Notes under the pieces: model-generated | Seen by the model: only the letters and a program-made list of their open reading frames with translations | What the model was told of the DNA's origin: nothing | The model's database searches: none | Assembly (NCBI RefSeq): GCF_000526415.1 | Contig: NZ_JAGA01000001.1 | Coordinates: 248,001 to 312,000, forward strand | Direction of reading: 5' to 3' | DNA from: Kallotenue papyrolyticum | GTDB lineage: Bacteria; Chloroflexota; Chloroflexia; Chloroflexales; Kallotenuaceae | Length of the DNA stretch: 64,000 nt | Part shown: one piece after another, positions 43,946 to 53,435 of the stretch | Layout of the letters: the number at the start of each line of letters is the position of its first letter | Position numbering within the stretch: the first letter of the stretch is position 1 | Program-made: the position numbers and the translations under genes

Positions 43946-44650
43946 TTGGCCGACCGCCATGCCGTGTTGCACCATGGCGACGAACGGCATTCGACCTGGT
44001 TCGTCGCGCTGGTGGCGCTGTTTGTGACCAGCCTGATCGTGTCCAACATTGCCGCGGTCAAGCCGATCCAGCTCTTGGGCCTGACCATGGATGCCGGCAA
44101 CATTCTGTTTCCGCTGAGTTACATCTGCGGCGACGTGCTGACCGAGGTGTATGGCTACCGCCGCGCGCGGCTGGTGATCTGGTTGGGCTTTGCCTGCAAC
44201 TTGCTGGCCGTGGGCGCGTTTCTGCTCGGCCTGCACCTGCCCGCGCCACCGGAATGGGATGGCCAGGCAGCCTACGAGCGCATCCTGGGCTTTACACCGC
44301 GCCTGCTGCTGGCTTCGGTGTGCGGCTACCTGCTGGGTGAGTTCTCCAACGCTGCGGTGTTGGCGCGGCTCAAGACCCTGACGCGTGGCCGCCTGCTCTG
44401 GACGCGGACGATCGGTTCGACGCTGGTCGGTCAGGGCCTCGATTCGACCGTGTTCGTACTGATCGCCTTTGTTGGCGTGCTGCCCAACGCGCTGCTGCTG
44501 ACGATGATTCTGTCGCAGTGGCTGTTCAAGGTGGCCTATGAAGCCGCCGCCACGCCACTGACCTACCTGGTGGTCAACGCGCTCAAGCGCCGCGAAGGCC
44601 TGGACGTATACGACTATCCGCCGCGGCCGCTGAGGCTGGGCCAGGCCTAG
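43946..44650 (+). CDS. Queuosine precursor transporter (YhhQ family)
   Basis: A 234-residue protein with about six membrane helices. Seen: LFVTSLIVSNIAAVKPIQLLG, NILFPLSYICGDVLTEVYGYRR, GYLLGEFSNAAVLARLK, the Ser/Thr-rich TIGSTLVGQGLDSTVF and FKVAYEAAATPLTY. These match the YhhQ/DUF165 family, which imports preQ0/preQ1 for tRNA queuosine formation. TTG 43946 is the start because AGGAGG lies just upstream and no ATG/GTG fits as well. It is a single gene between two hairpins. Confidence 0.88.
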   Translation: MADRHAVLHHGDERHSTWFVALVALFVTSLIVSNIAAVKPIQLLGLTMDAGNILFPLSYICGDVLTEVYGYRRARLVIWLGFACNLLAVGAFLLGLHLPAPPEWDGQAAYERILGFTPRLLLASVCGYLLGEFSNAAVLARLKTLTRGRLLWTRTIGSTLVGQGLDSTVFVLIAFVGVLPNALLLTMILSQWLFKVAYEAAATPLTYLVVNALKRREGLDVYDYPPRPLRLGQA

Positions 44651-44657
44651 TGCCGCA

Positions 44658-44681
44658 CAGGCCGGCGGCGCTGCCGGCCTG
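44658..44681. terminator. Bidirectional hairpin between convergent genes
   Basis: CAGGCCGGC and GCCGGCCTG, perfect 9-bp arms with a 6-base loop, between the YhhQ-like gene and the ThuA-like gene. Confidence 0.65.
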
Positions 44682-44700
44682 CGTGGTGGTTGCACGTCGC

Positions 44701-45417
44701 CTAGCGCGTCTCCAGCGGCGCGGCGTTGCCGAAGACACGCGCTGCGCCCGGCGTGGGCGCGGCCCAGCGCGCGGCATTGGCGATCACGCGCTGGACATCG
44801 GGGTGGTGGTAGGTGGGCATGGTTTCGTGCCCAGGCCGGAAGTAGAAGATTCTGCCCTGTCCGCGCGTGTAGCACGCGCCGCTGCGAAAGACCTCGCCGC
44901 CGCTGAACCAGCTCACAAACACCAGGGTTTCAGGCGGCGGCACATCGAAGGGCTCGCCGTACATCTCCTCGTGCTCGATCTCGATGCGCTCGCCCAGCCC
45001 GGCGGCGATCGGATGGCCGGGCGCTACCACCCACAGCCGCTCACGATCGTTGCCTACGCGCCACTTCAGATTGCAGGTCGTGCCCATCAGGCGTTTGAAG
45101 ATCTTCGAGAAGTGGCCGGAATGGAGGACGATCAGGCCCATGCCGTCCAGCACGCGCGCATGGACGCGCTCGACCACTGCGTCGCGCACCTCGTCGTGCG
45201 CCAGGTGGCCCCACCAGATCAGCACGTCGGTGGCGGCCAGCACCTCCTCGCTCAGACCATGCTCCGGCTCGTCCAGCGTGGCTGTGCGCACGGCAAAGCC
45301 CTCGGCGCGCAGCGCTGCCGCGATCGTGGTGTGCATGCCCTCCGGGTAGATGCGCCGCACCTGTTCGTTGTGGCGCTCGTGACGGTACTCGTTCCAGACA
45401 GTCACGCGTACGTTCAT
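44701..45417 (-). CDS. ThuA-family protein (glutamine-amidotransferase-like fold)
   Basis: A 238-residue protein. It starts [18 protein letters not shown], with [45 protein letters not shown] and [21 protein letters not shown], all typical of ThuA. The family is associated with uptake or turnover of trehalose and other glucosides, including 3-keto-glycosides, but its reaction is poorly defined. Its start overlaps the stop of the upstream Gfo/Idh gene (ATGA), so the two are translated together. Confidence 0.88.
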   Translation of the reverse strand: MNVRVTVWNEYRHERHNEQVRRIYPEGMHTTIAAALRAEGFAVRTATLDEPEHGLSEEVLAATDVLIWWGHLAHDEVRDAVVERVHARVLDGMGLIVLHSGHFSKIFKRLMGTTCNLKWRVGNDRERLWVVAPGHPIAAGLGERIEIEHEEMYGEPFDVPPPETLVFVSWFSGGEVFRSGACYTRGQGRIFYFRPGHETMPTYHHPDVQRVIANAARWAAPTPGAARVFGNAAPLETR

Positions 45418-46553
45418 GCTCCTGTCTCCTCCAGAGTAGCGGCGATCTGCGACGGCGCGACGATCTCGCTCAGCGCTACTTCGCGACCGCGCAGCGCCGA
45501 GGCGTAGCAGGCGTCGATGATCCGCGCGCGATACAGGCCGCCGCTGCCGTCATGGGCGACCCAGTCGCCGCTGCGGATCGCGGCGATGAAGTCGCGCACA
45601 ATGCCCAGATGACCCTCACCCTTGCTCAGACGCGGGCTGATCTCGGCGGGCACGCCCGCCACGTCGGTGAAGATGCGCAGCGTATCCTCCCAGTTGTAGT
45701 TGCGCACCTTGATCTCGGCGCCACCCTCGCTGCCGTAGAGTGCCACGCCGAAATCGTCGCCGGCGCTGCTGTAGGTCGCCCAACTGGCCTCCAGCAGGAT
45801 CGTGCCGCCGTCGCGCAACCGCAGAAAGGCGGTGGCCAGGTCCTCGACCTCGAAGGCGGTCGTCACCTGCATCTTGTCGTCGCCGACGCGCGCGCCACGC
45901 CCGCGCGGCCCCAGTTCGGCGTAGGTCGCCGCGCTGACGCTGACGACCTCCGGCTCGTCCAGCAGGTAGAGCGCCAGATCGAGCACGTGCACGCCCAGGT
46001 CGATCAACGGCCCACCGCCGGCCATTTCTTTGCTGGTGAACCAGCTACCCATACCGGGGATGCCGTAGCGGCGCATCCAGCTGGCCTTGGCATGGTAGAT
46101 GCGTCCCAGGCTACCGGCAGCGATGTAGCGCTTGAGCACCTGCACATCGCCGCGCATGCGGTGATTGAAGGCTACCTGGAGCACGCGCCGGTTGCGCCGG
46201 GCCGCGGCGACGATCGCTTCGGCCTCGGCGGCAGTGCGCGCCAGCGGCTTCTCGCAGAGCACGTGCCGACCCAGGTCCAGCGCCGCAATGGCGATCGGCG
46301 CGTGCAGGTAGTTGGGCGTGCACACGCTGACGATGTCCAGATCGTCGCGCGCCATCAGGTCCTGCCAGTCACGGTACAGGTGCGGCACGCCATAGGTCGT
46401 GCCCAACTGGCGCAGTTTGGCCTCCTCCAGTCCGGCTAGCGCCACCACCTCGACGCCCGGAATCTGCAGGTAGGCTTTGAGATGGGTTTCGCCGGCAAAG
46501 CCCAGACCGACCACGCCGACGCGTAACGGAGCTACAGGATTGCTGCTGTTCAT
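45414..46553 (-). CDS. Gfo/Idh/MocA-family oxidoreductase (second)
   Basis: A 379-residue dehydrogenase. The Rossmann motif is [18 protein letters not shown], the catalytic motif [18 protein letters not shown], and [19 protein letters not shown] lies in the C-terminal domain. It is paired with ThuA, a combination seen in 3-keto-glycoside and inositol-type sugar metabolism. Start ATG 46553 is chosen; GTG starts slightly downstream are possible, and the SD is poorly placed. Confidence 0.88.
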   Translation of the reverse strand: MNSSNPVAPLRVGVVGLGFAGETHLKAYLQIPGVEVVALAGLEEAKLRQLGTTYGVPHLYRDWQDLMARDDLDIVSVCTPNYLHAPIAIAALDLGRHVLCEKPLARTAAEAEAIVAAARRNRRVLQVAFNHRMRGDVQVLKRYIAAGSLGRIYHAKASWMRRYGIPGMGSWFTSKEMAGGGPLIDLGVHVLDLALYLLDEPEVVSVSAATYAELGPRGRGARVGDDKMQVTTAFEVEDLATAFLRLRDGGTILLEASWATYSSAGDDFGVALYGSEGGAEIKVRNYNWEDTLRIFTDVAGVPAEISPRLSKGEGHLGIVRDFIAAIRSGDWVAHDGSGGLYRARIIDACYASALRGREVALSEIVAPSQIAATLEETGA

Positions 46554-46685
46554 ACCTCTGTGGTGTCCGCGAGCACAACTCACACGCGCCGACCGCTCGC
46601 TCTGGTCGGCGGCGCCTCATAGTGTACAGCATCCGGCCAGACTTGCCTGCCTGTGCTAGGCTGGAGCACGCCTGTGAGGAAGCGT

Positions 46686-48071
46686 ATGACGCGTTCGCTG
46701 CTGATTCGTCATGCCGAGCTGCTGGTGACGCTGGATGATGCCGACCGGCGCTGGAGCGACGGCGGTCTGTACATCGAAGACCGGCAGATCGTGCAGCTCG
46801 GTCCGAGCGCCACACTGCCGGCCAGCGCCGACGAGGTAATCGAGGCGCGCGGCTTGATCCTCTTGCCAGGGCTGGTCAACACCCACCACCATTTCTTCCA
46901 GACGCTGACACGCAACGTACCGGCGGCGCAGAATGCCTCCCTGTTTCAGTGGCTGCGTACGCTCTATCCGATCTGGGCCAACCTGACTCCCGAGGCGATA
47001 CGCGTCAGCACGCAGACGGCGCTGGTCGAGCTGATGCTTTCGGGCTGCACGACTACTAGCGACCATACGTATCTCTGGCCCAACGGCGCGCGGCTGGATG
47101 ACCAGATCGAGGCCGCGCAGACCATCGGCGTGCGCTTCCATGCCGCGCGTGGCGCAATGTCGCTAGGCGAGTCGCGCGGTGGTCTGCCGCCGGATCGCTT
47201 GGTCGAGGACGAAGCAGCCATGCTGCGCGATGCGCGCCGGCTGATCGAGCAGTACCATGACCCGTCACGGTTTGCCATGCTGCGCATTGTGTTGGCACCG
47301 TGCTCGCCGTTTTCAGTCTCGCCCGCGCTGATGCGCGAGAGCATCGCGCTGGCGCGGGCCTATGGTGTGCATGCGCATACGCATCTGGCCGAGACGCGCG
47401 ACGAAGCGGCCTACTGCCAGGCGGCCTTTGGCCGCACGCCCGTGGAACTGGCCGAGGAGCTGGGCTGGATCGGGCCGGACGTCTGGCATGCGCACATGGT
47501 GCATCCATCCGGCGACGAGATCATCCGGTTGGGACGCACCCGCACGGGTGTGGCCCACTGCCCGACATCCAACATGCGCCTGGCATCGGGGATCGCGCCG
47601 CTGCGCGCGCTCCAGCAGGCCGGCGCGCGCGTGGGGCTGGGCGTGGATGGATCGGCCTCCAACGACAGCTCGCATCTGCTGGCTGAGGCGCGTCAAGCCC
47701 TGCTGCTGCAGCGCGTCGGCGGCGATCCCGCCGCGCTGACCGCGCCCGAAGCGCTGCGGCTGGCTACGCGTGGCGGCGCGGCAACCCTGGGCCGCGACGA
47801 CATCGGCTATCTTGCTCCGGGCATGGCCGCCGATGTGATCGGCTACCGGCTGGAGAGCCTGCCGCTGGCCGGCGGCGCCGTCCATGATCCGCTGGCCGCG
47901 CTGGTCTTCTGCCAGCCGCCCAACGTTAATCTCAGCGTGATCAACGGCCGCGTGCGCGTGCGCAACGGCGAGCCGGTCGATATCGATCTGCCCCGGCTGA
48001 TCGCGCGTCACAATGCGATCGCCCGCGCGCTGCTGCGTGGCGAACGGCCCACATCCTCATTCGGCGGGTAA
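46686..48071 (+). CDS. 8-oxoguanine deaminase-like amidohydrolase (AtzB/TrzN-related)
   Basis: A 461-residue metal-dependent amidohydrolase. The metal-binding motif NTHHHFFQTLTR (about 70), HTHLAETRDEAAYC (substrate His and Glu), HMVHPSGDE and GLGVDGSASNDSSHLL define the branch containing 8-oxoguanine deaminase and hydroxyatrazine hydrolases. Next to a purine-degradation operon, deamination of 8-oxoguanine, guanine or a related purine is the best guess. Start ATG 46686 follows GAGGAAG. Its end overlaps the convergent DUF3830 gene by 15 bases. Confidence 0.85.
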   Translation: MTRSLLIRHAELLVTLDDADRRWSDGGLYIEDRQIVQLGPSATLPASADEVIEARGLILLPGLVNTHHHFFQTLTRNVPAAQNASLFQWLRTLYPIWANLTPEAIRVSTQTALVELMLSGCTTTSDHTYLWPNGARLDDQIEAAQTIGVRFHAARGAMSLGESRGGLPPDRLVEDEAAMLRDARRLIEQYHDPSRFAMLRIVLAPCSPFSVSPALMRESIALARAYGVHAHTHLAETRDEAAYCQAAFGRTPVELAEELGWIGPDVWHAHMVHPSGDEIIRLGRTRTGVAHCPTSNMRLASGIAPLRALQQAGARVGLGVDGSASNDSSHLLAEARQALLLQRVGGDPAALTAPEALRLATRGGAATLGRDDIGYLAPGMAADVIGYRLESLPLAGGAVHDPLAALVFCQPPNVNLSVINGRVRVRNGEPVDIDLPRLIARHNAIARALLRGERPTSSFGG

Positions 48072-48488
48072 GTCGGCGGGCAGCGCCTCGAACACGATAT
48101 CCTGCGCACCCTGCCAGAGCACCAGCCGCCCCATCTCGGCCAGGCGCTCGCGGCCATCGACGATCGTCAGGAAGTGATTGCCGGCCAGCTGGCCTACCTT
48201 GCTGGCGAAGCGCGTGCTGCCGTAGGGCAACAGGATCTCGGTTTCGCTCAGGCCGCCAGGGTAGAACAGGATCTCGCCGCGCGAAGGGAAGCTGGTGTGG
48301 TTCTCGTAGCCCACGCCCAGATCGAAGTCGCCCAGCGGGATCCAGCACGCTTCGCCGCTCCAGCGCGCATGGATGATCTTCTGGCGGTAGGGCAGCAAAC
48401 GCCGGAACGCGGCGCAGGTCTGCGGCGCGGCCTCCTCCATACGTGCCGTGAACATAAACGGTCCAACGCTAATACCTAGCAGCGTCAT
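48057..48488 (-). CDS. DUF3830-family protein (cyclophilin-like fold)
   Basis: A 143-residue protein. Recognisable parts are FMFTARMEEAAPQTCAAF, IIHARWSGEACWIPLGDFD, YENHTSFPSRGEILFYPGG, SETEILLPYG, KVGQLAGNHFLTI and LWQGAQDIVFE, all typical of DUF3830. The reaction is unknown. Its start overlaps the xanthine dehydrogenase stop (ATGA), making it the last gene of the purine operon, so it probably acts in purine or related N-heterocycle metabolism. Confidence 0.8.
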   Translation of the reverse strand: MTLLGISVGPFMFTARMEEAAPQTCAAFRRLLPYRQKIIHARWSGEACWIPLGDFDLGVGYENHTSFPSRGEILFYPGGLSETEILLPYGSTRFASKVGQLAGNHFLTIVDGRERLAEMGRLVLWQGAQDIVFEALPADLPAE

Positions 48489-50671
48489 GCAGCACCTCCC
48501 TGCCGGGCGTGAAGCGCGGCCAGCACACGTTCGGGCGTCATGGGCTGCTGCGTGAGCCACACGCCCGTGGCGGCGTGGATCGCGGCGGCGATGGCGGGCG
48601 CCAGCGGCACCAGCGGCATTTCGGCCACGCCGCGCGCGCCAAAGGGGCCGTTGGCGTCGCCCAGCTCCAGAATGATCGGCACAATCGCGGCAGGCATATC
48701 CAGCGTCGTCGGCAGCAGATAGGTGCTGAAGTGTGGCGTCAGCACCTGGCCGTCGCGCATCTGGAAGTGTTCCAGCAGGGCATAGCCCAGTGCCTGCGCC
48801 ACAGCGCCCTCGATCTGACCCTCGACCTGCTGGCGGTTGATCGCCCGGCCGACATCGTGCACGCTGATCACCTGCAGCACCTGCACCTGGCCGGTCAGCA
48901 GGTTGACCTCCACCTCCACCGCCTGCGCGGCATAGCCATAGGCATAGTTGGGTCGCCCGGCGGTCGTCAGCGGGTCGAGCGGCGTGGTCGCTGGCGGACG
49001 GTACTGCACGGTTGCGCGCGCCGGTCGTTCCTCATCGGCCCAGGCAGCCAGCGCCTGCAACGCTGCGTCGTGCACGGCGCGGCCCGCCATCAGCGTCAAG
49101 CGCGAGGCCGAGGCGCTGCCGGCGTTGGGCGCCACGCTGCTGTCATCGGTGAACATGATCACCCGCTCCGGCGGCAGGCCGAGCGTTGCGGCGGCGATCA
49201 TGCGCAGCGCCAGGTGCGCGCCCTGGCCGACATCCGCCGCGCCGACGCGTACATGGGCATGTTCGGGCTGGGCGGCGCCATGCAGCTCGACCGTCGCGGT
49301 CGCCTGTTCGGGATAGCCGAACGAATAGCCGATGTTTTTGATGCCACAGGCCAGGCCTACGCCCCGCCGCAGATGGCTGCGCGTCTGCTCGGCGGCGCCG
49401 GCTGTCCCGGACGCGCCCAGGCGTTGCCGCGCCTCTGCGGCGCAGCGCTCCAGCACCGCCAGCGCGCTGACGCCCGGCGGCAACGGATGCTGCGTCGGCT
49501 CGATGCTGCCCTCGCGGTAGAGGTTGCGGCGCCGGAACTCGACCGGATCAAGGTCCAGCGCCTGCGCCAGACGCGTGACCATGATCTCGGCGGCAAACTG
49601 CGCCTGGGGCGCGCCAAAACCACGGAACGCGCCGCTGGGCACGTTGTTGGTGTAGGCCACGTAGCCATCGGCCTTGATGTTGGGCACCTCATAGCACCCG
49701 GAGGCGAAGAGCGTAGCGATCTTGATCACCTCGATGCTGGTCGAGGCGTAGGCTCCGCCGTCGGCCAGCAGCTCGGCCTCCACCGCGGTGATGCGGCCGT
49801 CGCGTCGCGCGCCCCAGCGGCAGCGAATCTGCATCGGATGGCGCTTGTGGTGGGCGATCATCGACTCGTCGCGCCGCCAGACGATCGCCACCGGCCGGCG
49901 CAGCTTCCAGGCGGCCAGCGCCAGCAGGTGCTGCACCGACAGGTCTTCACGTCCGCCGAACGCGCCACCGATCGCCGCATAGCGGATCACCACCTGCTCT
50001 TCGGGCAGTTGCAGCATGGCTGCGATCTGACGTCGGTCCTCGTGCAGCCACTGGCCGGCGGTCTCCACCACGACGCGCCCCTGCTCATCGACAAAGGCGA
50101 TCCCCGCCTCGGGCTGCAAAAAAGCGTGTTCCTGCCAGGTGGTGCTGAACTCGCCCTCTAGTACGATGTCGGCCTCGGCGAAGCCGCGTGTCACGTCGCC
50201 TTTGCGGATCGGAACATGGCCCAGTAGGTTGCTGCCGCGCGCGTCGTGCACCAGCGGAGCGTCGGGCGCCAGCGCGGCGCGCGCATCGCTCACCAGCGGC
50301 AGATCGGCATAGCGCACCGCCACCAGCGCCGCGCCCCGCTCGGCAGCCTGGGGCGTCTCGGCCACCACCAGCGCCACCTTATCGCCGACAAAGCGTACTT
50401 TGTCGCCGCACAGCACTGGTTGATCGGCATCGATCAGCCCGAAGGCGTTGAATGGCACGTCATCGGCGGTCAGTACCGCTACCACGCCGGGATGGCTCAG
50501 CGCCGGCGCGGGATCGATCGCCACAATGCGCGCGTGGGGGCGTCCGGCAAACACGACCTTGAGGTGTAGCATGCCCGGCCGGATCAGATCGGCCGGATAG
50601 CGCGCAGCGCCGGTCACCTTGCCCAGCGCATCGGGGCGCGGCAAGGCTGCGCCGATCAAGGGTGATGTCAT
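48485..50671 (-). CDS. Xanthine dehydrogenase, molybdenum-cofactor subunit
   Basis: A 728-residue protein of the xanthine/aldehyde oxidase large-subunit family. The N-terminal hammerhead domain has GAARYPADLIRPGMLHLKVV and ADDVPFNAFG. The cofactor-binding part has GGAFGGREDLSVQ (about residue 240), SGAFRGFGAPQAQFA and ASASRLTLMAGRAV. The active-site Glu is likely in FGARGVAEMPLVP near the C-terminus. It hydroxylates hypoxanthine/xanthine to urate with the fused FAD/Fe-S partner encoded upstream. The starts and stops of the neighbours overlap by four bases on both sides. Confidence 0.92.
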   Translation of the reverse strand: MTSPLIGAALPRPDALGKVTGAARYPADLIRPGMLHLKVVFAGRPHARIVAIDPAPALSHPGVVAVLTADDVPFNAFGLIDADQPVLCGDKVRFVGDKVALVVAETPQAAERGAALVAVRYADLPLVSDARAALAPDAPLVHDARGSNLLGHVPIRKGDVTRGFAEADIVLEGEFSTTWQEHAFLQPEAGIAFVDEQGRVVVETAGQWLHEDRRQIAAMLQLPEEQVVIRYAAIGGAFGGREDLSVQHLLALAAWKLRRPVAIVWRRDESMIAHHKRHPMQIRCRWGARRDGRITAVEAELLADGGAYASTSIEVIKIATLFASGCYEVPNIKADGYVAYTNNVPSGAFRGFGAPQAQFAAEIMVTRLAQALDLDPVEFRRRNLYREGSIEPTQHPLPPGVSALAVLERCAAEARQRLGASGTAGAAEQTRSHLRRGVGLACGIKNIGYSFGYPEQATATVELHGAAQPEHAHVRVGAADVGQGAHLALRMIAAATLGLPPERVIMFTDDSSVAPNAGSASASRLTLMAGRAVHDAALQALAAWADEERPARATVQYRPPATTPLDPLTTAGRPNYAYGYAAQAVEVEVNLLTGQVQVLQVISVHDVGRAINRQQVEGQIEGAVAQALGYALLEHFQMRDGQVLTPHFSTYLLPTTLDMPAAIVPIILELGDANGPFGARGVAEMPLVPLAPAIAAAIHAATGVWLTQQPMTPERVLAALHARQGGAA

Positions 50672-52062
50672 AGCGCGCCTCCTGCGTCAAGCACAGCCTC
50701 CAGAATCTTGCGGTAGCCGGTACAGCGACAGATGTTGCCGCTCAGGGCGATCTGCGCCGTGGTCAGGTCGGGCCGTGGATGTTCCTGGAGCAGCTTCGCG
50801 CCGGCCATCAGCATGCCGGGGATGCAGAAGCCGCACTGCACCGCGCCGCGCGCGATGAAGGCCTCCTGGAGCGGATGCAGCTGCGCGCTGCCCAGTCCCT
50901 CGATCGTCGTCACCGTCGCTCCATGCGCCTGTGCCGCCGGCACCAGACAGGCCATCACCGCCTGGCCATCCAGCCAGACGGTACAGGCGCCGCACTCACC
51001 CTCGGCGCAGCCCTCCTTGGGCCCGGTCAGGCCGGCGTCCTGGCGCATGGCGTCGAGCAGGGTCTTGGTGTGCGCGCCCGCGAGAGTTGAGGGACGACCG
51101 TTGATCGTGGTCTGCACAGCGCTGAGTGGCGCGCCCGGCGCGGGTGGCGCTGCCGCGCGCGGGGAGGCGGTCTCCAACAACACCGGCCGTAGCGGCCAGC
51201 CTGCTGCGTGCTCGCCGGCGGCGATGCGTTGCAGGCCGTGCGCTACCAGCCGGCTGACCGTGACGCGACGGTACCAGGCCGAGCCGCGCAGATCGTCGAT
51301 GGGCGCGATCGCGCTGCCGGCCAGTTGTCCCGCCGCGGCGCAGCTCGCTGCGTCCAGGCGCTTGCCGATCAAAAAGCTTTCGGCCTCGTGCGCGCGCACA
51401 ACCGTTGGCGCAACGCAACCGAGCGCGATGCGCGCCTGCACGACGCACTCGCCGTCGAAGCGCACCACCAGCGCGACGTTGACGACCGAAATCGCCTGGG
51501 CCCGACGCAGGCCAAGCTTCAGAAACAGGCCGCGCTGATCGGCAGTTAGCGCCGGCACGCGGATCTCGCGCAGCAGCTCATCGGGACGCAGCACCGTGCG
51601 CCGCACGCCGGTGTAGAACTCGCGCAACGGCACGATGCGCTCGCCGTCGAGAGTGGTCAGCACCAGCTCGGCGTCCAGTGCCATGAGCGGCGTGATCGTG
51701 TCGTTGGCCGGCGAGGCCGTCACCAGGTTGCCGGCGACCGTCGCGCGCGTACGGATCTGGGGCGCGCCCACCTCCCAGCAGGCCTGCGCCAGCGGCAGCG
51801 CTGCCTGCGTGCAGGCATCCACAGCGATCACGTCGTTGTGAGTGGTCAGCGCGCCAAGCCGCAGGCTGCCGTGCTCCAGCCGCGCGTAGCGCAGACCCGC
51901 CACGCGGCTGATGTCGATCAGGGTGTCGGTCGGCCGGATGCCGCGCTGAAGCTCGACCAACACGTCGGTCCCACCCGCCACGATGCGCGCCTGATGGCCG
52001 TGCTCGCGCAGCAGACGCAGCGCCTCATCAAGGGTCGTGGGTTGCCAGTAGGTCTGCCACAT
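50668..52062 (-). CDS. Xanthine dehydrogenase, fused FAD and [2Fe-2S] subunit
   Basis: A 464-residue two-domain protein. Residues 1-290 are the FAD domain: RIVAGGTDVLVELQRG, GALTTHNDV, TRATVAGNLVTASPANDT. Residues 310-464 carry two [2Fe-2S] clusters: a plant-type site CAEGECGACTVWL...C and a helical site GAVQCGFCIPGML...NICRCTGYRKI. In most bacteria these are separate, or fused with the Fe-S domain first (XdhA); here FAD comes first. All cluster Cys are present, so the fusion looks functional. It passes electrons from the molybdenum subunit to FAD and then NAD+. Confidence 0.92.
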   Translation of the reverse strand: MWQTYWQPTTLDEALRLLREHGHQARIVAGGTDVLVELQRGIRPTDTLIDISRVAGLRYARLEHGSLRLGALTTHNDVIAVDACTQAALPLAQACWEVGAPQIRTRATVAGNLVTASPANDTITPLMALDAELVLTTLDGERIVPLREFYTGVRRTVLRPDELLREIRVPALTADQRGLFLKLGLRRAQAISVVNVALVVRFDGECVVQARIALGCVAPTVVRAHEAESFLIGKRLDAASCAAAGQLAGSAIAPIDDLRGSAWYRRVTVSRLVAHGLQRIAAGEHAAGWPLRPVLLETASPRAAAPPAPGAPLSAVQTTINGRPSTLAGAHTKTLLDAMRQDAGLTGPKEGCAEGECGACTVWLDGQAVMACLVPAAQAHGATVTTIEGLGSAQLHPLQEAFIARGAVQCGFCIPGMLMAGAKLLQEHPRPDLTTAQIALSGNICRCTGYRKILEAVLDAGGAL

Positions 52063-52079
52063 AGGCGTCTCCCCGGGGA

Positions 52080-53435
52080 TCAGGCGGTCGTGGGCCGCAA
52101 CAGACGGCCCAGCGGCGCGGCTACGATCGCGCCCTCGCGAAAGACGGTGGTGCCCCGCACCAGCGTGCGTACGACGCGTCCTCGCATCGTTCTACCGATG
52201 TACGGGCTGTAACGGTGGCGAAAGAACAGATCCTGCGCGTGTGGAACAACCTCGGCGCGTAGATCGACCAGCGCCAGATCGGCGTCAGCGCCGACCGCCA
52301 GGCGTCCCTTGCCGGGGAGGCGGAAGCGTCGCGCCACGGCCTCGGCGGTCACGGCAGCGATGCGCGAGAGCGGCAGGCCACGTCGCGCGTATCCCTCGCT
52401 CAGCAAGACCTGCAGCGTGAACTGGCAGCCGCTGATGCCCCCCCAGATGCCGAAAAAGTCGGCGCCCCGTTTCAGCTCCGGCGGCGCCGGCGAATGGTCC
52501 GAGGCCACGATCGGGATCGCGCCGCTGTGCAGCGCCGCCCACAGGGCCTCCTGCTCGGAGGGCGTGCGCAGCGGCGGCGCGCACTTGAGCACCGCGCCGA
52601 GCCGTTCCATGTCCTCGTCGGTGAAGGCTAGGTAGTGCGGACAGGTTTCGCAGCTCGCGTCCACGCCATGCGCGCGCGCTTCGGCCACCAGCGCCACGCC
52701 CCGGCCGGTGCTGACATGCACGATGTGCACGGCGCAGCCGGACGCCTCGGCCAGCAGCAGCGCGCGCCCGATCGCTTCCACCTCGGCAATCGCCGGCCGC
52801 GAGTCCAGGTAGGCGCGCGTATCGGTCCGGCCAGCTGCGATCGCCCGTCGCGCCAGGCGCGCGGTGATGGTGTCGTTTTCGGCGTGAACCGCCACGGGCA
52901 GACCAAGACGCGCTGCGCGTTGCATGCCTTCGTAGAGCGTCAGATCATCGACACAGGGGAAGTCGTCGATGCCGCTGTTGGACATGAAGGCCTTGAAGCC
53001 GATCACGCCGCGCGCCGCCAGCTCGTCCAGCCGCTCGAGGTTGTCCGGCACGATCCCGCCCCACAGCGCAAAATCGACCAGCGAATCACGCCGGGCGACG
53101 GCCAGCTTGGCGTCGAAAGCCGCGGCATCGATCGTTGGCGGATGCGCGTTGAGCGGCATGTCGCAGTAGCTGGTGACGCCGCCGGCGGCCAGCGCGCGTG
53201 TGCCCGTGGCAAAGCCCTCCCAGTCGGCGCGGCCCGGCGCGTTGAAGTGCACGTGCGCGTCGATCAGACCGGGAAAGAGATGCAGTCCACGGGCATCGAT
53301 CTCTTCGGCTGCCGAGCCCGTCAGCTCCGGTTCCAGCGCGGCGATCAGGCCGTCGGCGATGGCGAGGTCGGCGCGGTACTCGGCGGTGCCGCTCACCAGC
53401 GTCGCACCGCGCACGATCAGATCGTAGCGACTCAT
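52080..53435 (-). CDS. allB: Allantoinase
   Basis: A 451-residue cyclic amidohydrolase that opens allantoin to allantoate. Seen: FPGLIDAHVHFNAPGRADWEG (metal His pair, about residues 57-62), VIGFKAFMSNSGIDDFP (the carbamylated Lys), AVHAENDTI, AVHIVHVSTG and VASDHSPAPP (metal Asp). The N-terminal region matches bacterial AllB. ATG overlaps the allC-like stop (ATGA). Length is as expected. Confidence 0.93.
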   Translation of the reverse strand: MSRYDLIVRGATLVSGTAEYRADLAIADGLIAALEPELTGSAAEEIDARGLHLFPGLIDAHVHFNAPGRADWEGFATGTRALAAGGVTSYCDMPLNAHPPTIDAAAFDAKLAVARRDSLVDFALWGGIVPDNLERLDELAARGVIGFKAFMSNSGIDDFPCVDDLTLYEGMQRAARLGLPVAVHAENDTITARLARRAIAAGRTDTRAYLDSRPAIAEVEAIGRALLLAEASGCAVHIVHVSTGRGVALVAEARAHGVDASCETCPHYLAFTDEDMERLGAVLKCAPPLRTPSEQEALWAALHSGAIPIVASDHSPAPPELKRGADFFGIWGGISGCQFTLQVLLSEGYARRGLPLSRIAAVTAEAVARRFRLPGKGRLAVGADADLALVDLRAEVVPHAQDLFFRHRYSPYIGRTMRGRVVRTLVRGTTVFREGAIVAAPLGRLLRPTTA

